Source: Chionoecetes opilio
Taxonomy: Eukaryota > Arthropoda > Malacostraca > Decapoda > Majidae
Assembly: GCA_016584305.1 (NCBI GenBank)
Contig: JACEEZ010015317.1
Span: forward strand, 61,001-125,000
Length of the DNA: 64,000 nt
Direction of reading: 5' to 3'
The translations under genes and the position numbers were made by a program. The notes under the pieces were generated by a model. That model was not told the origin of the DNA. It did not search any database and worked only from the letters and a program-made list of their open reading frames with translations. Of this stretch, positions 1 through 64,000 are shown piece by piece. Each line of letters begins with the position of its first letter. Position 1 is the stretch's first letter.

Positions 1-496
1 TGTATATTTTGTGTGTTATAATCTTATTGTATATCTCTTTTTATGTATAGGCTTTTAGAATAGTTGCACATACGTGTAACTTAAGCCTATTTGTAATTTT
101 TGTTTAAATACAAAAAAAATAAAAATACACAATAGAATCAAGAGATGACTGAAGGCAGGGAGAGTGTCCTATGTGTCTACATCAGCATTCAGTGGCGACA
201 TCTCATCTTGAAGGAGAAGACAATCAGCTTCTAGAAGAGTGACCCAGGGAGGGTGAAGGAAGGACTCAGGTCGGATGAAGGCAAGGCACCTTTATTTTCC
301 TACTTCCCTCCTGCCTTTCTACCTCTCCTCCATCCCTCTCTCCCTTGCACTCATCTTTCAAATATTCCTTTATAACAAATGTATTTCATCACTCCTCTAG
401 TGGCAACTAGGCAACTTGGCAACGCCGGTTACCCGACGTTGCCAAAAGAAGACGATGAAGAGATTGAGAAGTCTGTGCCTGTAAACATGGGAACTA

Positions 497-643
<147 letters not shown>

Positions 644-1841
644 TTAATTCCCTTCACACACGCACACACACGCGAACATATGAATACGTAAGCACGCACA
701 CACGCACATACCTACAAACACACACACACGCAGGCTTGAACCTACGTAGCACCTCAATATGACATTAGAACAAAGGGAGAAAGTAAAAAATGCAAAGGAA
801 ACTAAATTAATCAAGTAGAAAATACTAAAATGAAGGAAATAGTAAAGGAATAACTGAAGCACAAGTGTAATACAGGTTGTGTGACAGCACAGTCTTGTTT
901 CTGTGCTGTCCCAAATACACGGAGTCTACTTCTACCTGAAACTATTTATATACGTATGAAAAATTCAATCCTTCTTTAGTTGATACAGGGCAATAAACAC
1001 TACATAATTATGTTCCCCATCATTGTACGTACTGCAGGAGGTACTATGAACATCAATTGTGTTCATTTTAGGCTATACCAAGTGTAGGTTAACTTTGTTC
1101 AAACTTTTTATCAATTTTAAGGTATGTATGTATTTGCATTTTAGTTTAAAAGGTAATTTGCTTCCCACAGGCTCCCAAATGTCTTCTGTTGCGTGATGGT
1201 CCTTCAGCCAAGCTTAAACGGAAATCATTAATGCTTAAAATGAAGCTTGAAATAATGGGCAAAACAGGCAGGGGAGAGTGCATCTGCCACGGTTCAGTCC
1301 CACAAGTTGGGTTCAGTCTTCGCACTGTGGCCTGTTCCTCGGAGCTCCCTCAACCATGGCAGAACACGGCCCACAGCAGAACAGTCTCCATTACACCTGT
1401 CCATGCATCTCATTCTCACATCTTCCAATCCTCTCACTCTCACATCCCCTCCCTCACTCTCACATCCCCTATCTCACTCTCTCACATTCTCCAGCACTGC
1501 ATCCTCATAATTAGCAGGGCATCATCCACTCACAATCCAGCATCTATTCCACTCTTACGTAGCCTTCTTTTCATCTCCCATATCTCCCTTCTTTTCATCT
1601 CCCATCTACATATATGTATAGACGTATGTATATAACCAGTAGGTCATGCTACCTCATTCTGATGATTAGTTACCAGTGCAATGTGAGCGGCAAATGGTGA
1701 CTGTAGTGGCGGAGTTAACTCATGGCAACTTAAGATAATTCAAAGTTAAAATCAACTGCACTACATGACTCCACCTCTTGTCTGTGTGTCCCAGTCCCCT
1801 CCAAGGCGCCCTCCACCACACTACTCTACTGTATTTCTTCC

Positions 1842-1844
<3 letters not shown>

Positions 1845-1912
<68 letters not shown>
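1845..1912. repeat. (CA)n microsatellite
   Basis: About 68 bp of CA with a single interruption. The open frames across it are artefacts. Confidence 0.97.
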
Positions 1913-3262
1913 TTTCTTTCCTGTCACACTGCAAAAACCACCACAATGATGGAAGCTGGTCATGTCTCCATAAGTCCAGACGACTTCATGAAAGACAATT
2001 GTTGATGTATTTTCACATGATTCAATATTGTGCATCATAGTCACCTTGCAAAGCAAACCCATGCAGCCGAGCAGCATTGATATAGGTCGCCACAATACAT
2101 ATGAGTATATAATATCATCAGCTGTGCATAATGTGGCCTGGGGCAAAGAGGTATACGCAGAGGTCAAGTTGCTAGCTCCCCAAGGCAAGTGGGCAAAACA
2201 GTTTAACAAAGATGCCCTTCCTGCAAACATTACAAGCATGGCAAAATGTAGTCAATCTATTCAATTGGAATTTGTATCAATACGGATTCACGTTGCATGT
2301 GCCTGATGGTCGTGAAGAAAACTTCACCAACAATAACAACAGTTACATTTACAATCAATATCTACAATACTGTAGCAATAATGAGCTACACAACAGCTCA
2401 ATTTTACCCAACATGTGCTATGCAATGCCTGAAGCCATGCAAGCCACTTTGAGCTTTGGGTCACACGACGGCCGCCCACACAGCCATCAGCCCGGCAGCA
2501 GCCCGGCACAAAGGCATCCCCCCGGAGGCTGCGACCCACAGTGGAGACCAGTGACTGTGTCTCTCAGGTTGCAAGCAGGGCCATAAACTTACTCTAAAAG
2601 CAACCATAGCTTATGTCACACCTTCCTGGGTACCAATAGCATACCTGCAGCTGCACAAATCCAACAGTGGCAACAAACTCATTATTTAGGCAAACTTACT
2701 GTCCCTTCTCCATATCTTTTCTGAGATCATGAAAACAAAAGATATCAGAAGTGAGGTGAAAAGTGTTGTAGCAGTAAATCATAGGAATTAAATATATGAA
2801 AATCAATTTCTATGATAAATAAAAGTAAAAGAAGCATTAGTAGCCATTAGTTGCCATAATGAAATCAAGTACATATTGAGAGATGTTGGTCTATAGCAAA
2901 TCATAAGACCCTACCAACTTAATTGTGTTAATGTTATTTAATTAATGAAAAATCAATCATAATGATGAAGTAATGTATAAATAGTATAACAAAGTATAAG
3001 AACATAAAGAGGTGGCTGTGGTCCCCTTGCTGTGTCGGTGCCAGGCTTTGTGCACCAACACACACACACACACACCACTCACCCCTGTCTCACTCTCTCA
3101 CCAAGGCACATCAATACCACAGCATTACACTCTCCTACACTTTCCTTTCCTATACTATTTCCTATACAGTCGCCTCGCATCAACGGACTACAAAGGGGAA
3201 GAAGTGGTCCATTAGAGCCGATTGTCCGTTAGTGCGAGGGTATTTTCCCGGGGGTGTGAAAA

Positions 3263-3505
3263 TACAGTAAAACCTCCCGTATTCGGACTTTGACATTATT
3301 CGGACCTCCTCCTTTTTATTTAAAAAAAAAATATTTTTAGGGGTCGAAATTTCCTAGCTATATATATATAATTTATATATGCCTAGAATTTTTTTTATTA
3401 TTTTTTTATTTTTTATATTATACCTATCCCCCCATTATTCGGATCCTTGCATTACTCGGACCACTCCTTGGCCCAATTAGTCCGAAAATGAGAGGTTTTA
3501 CTGTA
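3263..3505. mobile_element. MITE with CAGTAAAACCTC inverted ends, copy 1
   Basis: 243 bp; the ends TACAGTAAAACCTCCCGTAT and (reverse) TACAGTAAAACCTCTCAT are inverted. The core is AT-rich with ATTCGGA motifs. It is a close relative of the copy at 36714-36925. Both are inserted inside another TIR element. Confidence 0.8.
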
Positions 3506-3730
3506 TAGAAAAAACTGGAAAAATTGTGAAATAAATGAGAAATAATCACAAACACAAGCAGACCGTGTAGCTATGTTTGGAGGCAAACAGTGACTGGCGC
3601 TACATGCTGGATTTGGCGGGAACACCGGCACTGCTCGGACACATTTTACATTTAAGCTCTGACCTAACGGACATATTTTTCAAGGCGCGGACTTTTTGAA
3701 TGGTTTAGTCCGCTTGTCCGGCAGTGAATG

Positions 3731-4000
3731 GAGTCCGTTAAATCCGAAAACCATTAAACCGAGGTCCGTTAAATCCGAAAACCATTAAACCGAGGTCCGT
3801 TAAATCCGAAAACCATTAAACCGAGGTCCGTTAAATCCGAAAACCATTAAACCGAGGTCCGTTAAATCCGAAAACCATTAAACCGAGGTCCGTTAAATCC
3901 GAAAACCATTAAACCGAGGTCCGTTAAATCCGAAAACCATTAAACCGAGGTCCGTTAAATCCGAAATCCATTAAACCAATGTCCGTTAAATCGAGGGTCG
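3731..4000. repeat. 31-bp minisatellite derived from a transposon end
   Basis: About eight near-identical units with core GTCCGTTAAATCCGAAAACC, ending in the TIR of the host element. Confidence 0.9.
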
Positions 4001-4393
4001 ACTGTACTACTATTTCCACCACCCAGCAAACAGTAAATGTCACACTGATCTATCCTGCATGTCCCGGTAAATTATTGTTTCTGGTTGGCTGGGTGATGGC
4101 AAGATCTCACATGGCTAAAAGAAAAATGCATGCAAACTCATGAAATGTAACATTTTAATATAAAATAAATTAATGAAATGTTAAAGGAATTAAATAATAT
4201 GATAGTGAAAAATGATGAAATTCCTATCAATAAGGTGATTGACAAATGCGGAGAGTTCATACTTTAGTTCGGGAGGTGTCTTGTTACTCTAACCATTAAA
4301 AGATTTAAGTCGTAGAAAGATACACAGTAAACTATTCTAAATTGCAACTGAAGGTCTGGTTTGAGATAAGGACAGATAGTAAGAGAATGTAGT

Positions 4394-4556
4394 CACTTAC
4401 ATAATAAAAAGAATGTCGTCACTTACATAATAAAAAGAATGTCGTCACTTACATAATAAAAAGAATGTCGTCACTTACATAATAAAAAGAATGTCGTCAC
4501 TTACATAATAAAAAGCATGTGGTCACTTACATAATAAAAAGCATGTGGTCACTTAC
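4394..4556 (-). repeat. 26-bp tandem array carrying seven 5' splice sites
   Basis: The string CACTTAC (GTAAGTG on the coding strand) begins at 4394, 4420, 4446, 4472, 4498, 4524 and 4550, exactly 26 bp apart. The one at 4550-4556 is the donor of the IVS3 exon. The other six lie downstream in the intron. Confidence 0.95.
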
Positions 4557-60614
<56,058 letters not shown>

Positions 60615-61439
60615 CTAGGAACAGAGGGGGGCGTTTACATGGGAAGGGGGGCGGCAAGGGGGGCGGGGCAGAGGCTGGAGAGGGGGACAAGCATGCTAGC
60701 TGGGGGGCTGGGGGAGGTAATTTTAAACGAATATGGGGTGTTTCTGGGGGGTACGGGGGGTATTAGGGTTAGCATGCGGGGGGCGGGAAGGGGGTAAGGG
60801 GCAGAGGCAAGGGGAGAGGACATGCTGGCTGGGAGGCTGGGGGAGGTTACGAGTACGGGGTGTTTCTGGGGAGGTACGGGGGGGTGTTATCATGCATGGA
60901 GGTAAAGGAAGGGGGGGAAAGGGGGGTCCTAGCGTGCCGAAGGGAAGGATACTTAGGATATAGGTGAGGGAAGGTATCACGAAGGATCATGCAGGATAGG
61001 AATGTAGGTTTGACATACGGATATTTTTTAGTGTTAGGGTGTCAGACTAATGTAGGATTGACATAAGGATATTTTTTAAGGTTAGGGTGAGGAAGGGAGT
61101 AAATATAGGATTGACATGCTAGAAATGGGTGTAAGAATAGGGATGGATGGGTTAGGGTGACAGGGTACATAGGGAGTGCTTAGGTTAGGTTAGACATGCT
61201 AGAAATGGGTTAAGGATAGGGTTAATGGGTTAGGATAATGGGGTATATAGGGACATAGGGAGTGCTTAGGTTAGGTTAGACATGCTATGGGTAATAAAGG
61301 ACATGGGGGGGAGTACCTATGGGGAGGACATACACTGGGGAGGATGGGGAGTGGGGAGTGGGGAGTGGGGAGTGACTTGGCAGGGAACTCCTACTAGAAA
61401 AAAAATAAAGTTATGAGGAATTACAAAGGGTAGTAGGTG

Positions 61440-61471
<32 letters not shown>

Positions 61472-61572
61472 AAATAAATTACTTCATGTATATATTTCAT
61501 TTGCTAGACTAAAAAAAAAAATTGGAGTGGAGAAAAGACAAAAATGGAATATTCTTACCCAAAATGGATGGG

Positions 61573-61603
<31 letters not shown>

Positions 61604-61864
61604 TGTTGTATAATTCATGTCTCAATCATTTCAACATTAATAAAAATAAAAAAGATAAAAAAATCGTATGAAAAAGTTAATAAAAAAAAAATACATGTGT
61701 ACGTTTAATACATTCACGCACACGCACACACACGCACACACAACAAAAAAGGCGGGAAAAAATATTACCGTCGTGAAGGGATATTTATAAACATCAATGA
61801 AATAAAAGAGGTTAAGATAGGTCAAAGGTCATTCAAAGCCAACACTTAGATGAATGACATTTCT

Positions 61865-62150
61865 TTCTCTACTGGAGGAGGAGGAGGGGGTGGGGGGAGG
61901 AGGGGGTGGAGGAGGAAAGGGAGGAGGAGGAGGAGAAAGGAGGAGGAGGAGGGGAGGAGAAGGGGAGGAGGAGGAGGAGAGGGAGGAGGAGGAGGAGGAG
62001 GAGGAGGAGGAGGAGGAGGAGGAGGAGGAGGAGGAGGACAGAAATGTAAAGAAGAGAGAGCAAAAGGGAGAATAAAGGAAAGTATAGATAGGGAAGGGAA
62101 GGAGGAGGAGGAGGAGGAGGGAGGTAGGGGGGGAGGGGAGGGGAGGGGAG
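61865..62150. repeat. Polypurine (GGA)n tract
   Basis: Nearly all purine on the + strand, with about 60 bp of pure GGA at 61978-62038. Confidence 0.95.
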
Positions 62151-62461
62151 GGGTCACAATAATAACAACACAACGACTTAGGGCACAGTACATGACCCCC
62201 CGTTTTAGGAGGTTGGGGAGGGGGTAGGGGGGTAGGGGGAGAGGGAGGGGGTTTTAACACTAGCGGCCACTGGGATAACTATCAATAACAACACACGTTT
62301 AGGTGAGCATCACTAGCACGGGAAAGATGTTAAGAAGCGGTTATCACAAAATAGTTATCTGGGGGGGAGTGAAAAAATAAGCCTTTCAAAAAAACTGTAC
62401 AGGTATATTACATTGTAGACGTAGATGATGTATTTCTATATATATATTTACACATTAGCAG

Positions 62462-62687
62462 TACCGTCAATAACACTATAGTCGCCAGTGCACTAATGTC
62501 GCCAGGCGCCATATATTACGCATTTTAGCATCACTACAGATATGTATGTGCCACTAAAGAGGCATGTACAGTAGTTTATATTATGTACATGTCTTCAGTG
62601 GCACATATAAGTCTGTAGTGATGCTAAAATTCATAATATTCGCCTGGCGACATTACCGCAGTGGCGACTATAGTGTTATTGACGGTA
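62462..62687. mobile_element. Foldback MITE (ACTATAGTCGCCA ends), copy 2
   Basis: Arms begin TACCGTCAATAACACTATAG and are inverted at the right end. Same body as 25779-26037, with a deletion near the left end. Confidence 0.9.
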
Positions 62688-63728
62688 GTATATGATAAGT
62701 GAGAGACCTGCGAGAATGTTATAAAGAGATAGATATAATTATAGTATAACAGATAGCAACAAGAAGGTAGTGACGATGATTATTATTATTGTTATTATTA
62801 TTATTATTATGAAACTCAAGGTGGACAGTAGACGCCGGGGACATTATTATTTTTTTACATCTATACATAAATACAAGACTGAATACTGAATGACAAGGGC
62901 CTCTGGAAGGGTAGGGGGGGGGGCGAAGAGGGGAAAAGGAGGGAAAGGAGGGGAAGGGAGGGGAAGGGAGGGGAAAAATGGTATCATATAAATACAAATA
63001 CACAAAAAATTCAAAAAAAATTCATAAAAATAACACTCTCCCTCTTGTCTACATATTTACATGAACACTAGATATGTATATGACCTAAATGGGAAGGGGG
63101 GGGGAGGGGGGGTTGGCATTGAAAGAGGGAGGGGGGAGAGAGAAAAATGCAAAAAAAAAGGGTATATGTAAATCCCCTTTCAAAACATCACATAAACTAT
63201 AAACTTTTTTCTTTTCCGAGGGGAGGAGATGGGGAGGAGGGAGGGGGAGGGGAGGAAGAGGGGAAGGGAGGGGAGGCAATGGAGAACCCGGTTTGAGAAT
63301 TTATATATACAAGTTTGACTCTGGTTCTCCAAGTAATGAGTAATGAGCGGCCAGCATTGCTTTGCGTCGCATTGGGGGGTAGGGGGGAGGAGGGTGGTCA
63401 GTGGGGGGAGAGGGCGGGAAGGGAGCCATGGGGGTTAAGGGAAGAGAGAGAGAGAGAGGTAAAGTGAGGGAGAGGAGAGAGGGAGGGAGAGTAGAAGGGA
63501 GATACAGGGAGTGAGAGTCTGCTTACCAGTGACCTCATCCCCCCCTTTATCTGGTCTCCTTTTTAATTGTCCTCCTCCTCCTCCTCCTCCTCCTCCTCTC
63601 TTCTTCCTCCTCCTCGTCCTCCTCTCTTATCCCTTTCCCGGCTGTTCAAAAATCGGGTCAAAATCGGGTCAAAAACAATGATTATGACCCGAATTTTCAA
63701 ATGGCCCGACTCCATTTCCCGACCTCAT

Positions 63729-63729
<1 letters not shown>

Positions 63730-63789
<60 letters not shown>
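63730..63789. repeat. (CA)n microsatellite
   Basis: 60 bp of CA followed by interrupted CA-rich sequence. Confidence 0.97.
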
Positions 63790-63796
<7 letters not shown>

Positions 63797-64000
63797 CACA
63801 GACACGCCAGACGTACACACGCACACACATATAGGCAATACTAATAACTAGCCAACATTCCAAAGACAAAAATATGTAAAGTGCCAAAATGAAGATATAA
63901 ATAGATGAATTAATTAAAACTACTTACCATGCCTTGAGCGATCCGATGAATGGAGGGAAGGAGGGAAGGAGGGAAGGAGGGAAGGAGGGAAGGGTGGAGG

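Larger units (their letters stand above)
3165..4006. mobile_element. pogo/Tigger-like element with expanded terminus and a nested insertion
   Basis: The ends are inverted: TACAGTCGCCTCGCATCAAC on the left and, read on the other strand, TACAGTCGACCCTCGATTTA on the right, with TA at both borders. An inner element sits at 3263-3505. The right part (from about 3731) is a ~31-bp tandem repeat of about eight copies built from the terminal sequence (GTCCGTTAAATCCG core). No transposase is visible. Family assignment is by end sequence only. Confidence 0.65.
60615..64000 (-). other. Intron upstream of IS5 (continues past the window end)
   Basis: It contains strand-biased G-rich tracts (60630-61390, 61865-62260, 62900-62980, 63090-63500, 63950-64000), short TTAGG runs near 61183 and 61267, (TA)n near 61441, A runs, a foldback element (62462-62687) and (CA)n at 63730-63789. 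No IS4 exon was found. Confidence 0.7.

Noticed and set aside
2028..2586. Overlapping + frames (92 and 124 codons)
   Set aside because: No family resemblance, no splice or promoter context; left unannotated.
61829..62260. Ser/Pro/Leu- or Gly/Glu-rich frames on both strands
   Set aside because: Low-complexity translation of the GGA tract.
63524..63560. Another donor-like site (GTAAGC) on the minus strand
   Set aside because: The adjoining sequence is short, proline/threonine-like and not part of any channel segment I know.
63924..63960. GTAAGTAG donor-like site on the minus strand near the window end, with a possible short upstream exon
   Set aside because: The sequence before it encodes nothing like IS4 (no Arg repeat), and it merges with a GGAAGGAGG repeat; no acceptor could be defined.

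Overview
The window is eukaryotic, intron-rich genomic DNA. It holds the middle of one very large gene on the minus strand: a high-voltage-activated calcium channel alpha-1 subunit of the Cav2 class, orthologous to Drosophila cacophony (cac). I read 24 coding exons between 60614 and 4557. They run from domain I S5 to domain IV S3. The domain I S1-S4 part and start codon lie beyond 64000, and IV S4 to the C-terminus lies below position 1. Every exon has GT..AG borders, and the reading frame carries across every junction I checked except one, in the II-III linker, where a small exon is probably missing. I recognise no other protein-coding gene; the many other open frames come from repeats or are random.

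The organism is most likely an arthropod, and I would guess a decapod crustacean. The linker motifs match insect Cav2, TTAGG (arthropod telomere-type) runs occur, and the introns are packed with microsatellites, minisatellites, MITEs, SINEs and 3'-truncated LINE tails. Species-level assignment is inference.

Layout in transcription order (high to low coordinates): domain I pore (60.6-58.3 kb); I-II linker with two alternative beta-binding (AID) exons (57.0 and 56.3 kb) and linker exons at 55.5, 54.7 and 45.6 kb; domain II (45.0-42.1 kb); II-III linker (37.6-35.9 kb); domain III (35.2-19.2 kb) with two alternative S3 exons (32.9 and 31.0 kb); domain IV S1-S3 (17.5-4.6 kb) with two alternative S2 exons (11.8 and 8.6 kb). 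Choosing one exon from each pair gives up to 8 channel cores from this window alone. For the AID and IIIS3 pairs, including both exons puts the frame into a stop, so exclusivity is enforced by phase. For IVS2 it is not.

The most interesting structure is tandem repetition of splice-site neighbourhoods. The IVS3 5' splice site is followed by six exact copies of its own GTAAGTG at 26-bp spacing (4394-4556). A linker exon's 3' splice site is preceded by 13 copies of a 27-bp unit, giving a 484-nt stretch without any AG (54834-55317). Mobile DNA includes about nine TTAA-flanked MITEs, two foldback families present in two copies each, several nested pogo/Tigger-like elements, and a 1.16-kb element whose ends reappear as a 50-bp mini-palindrome.
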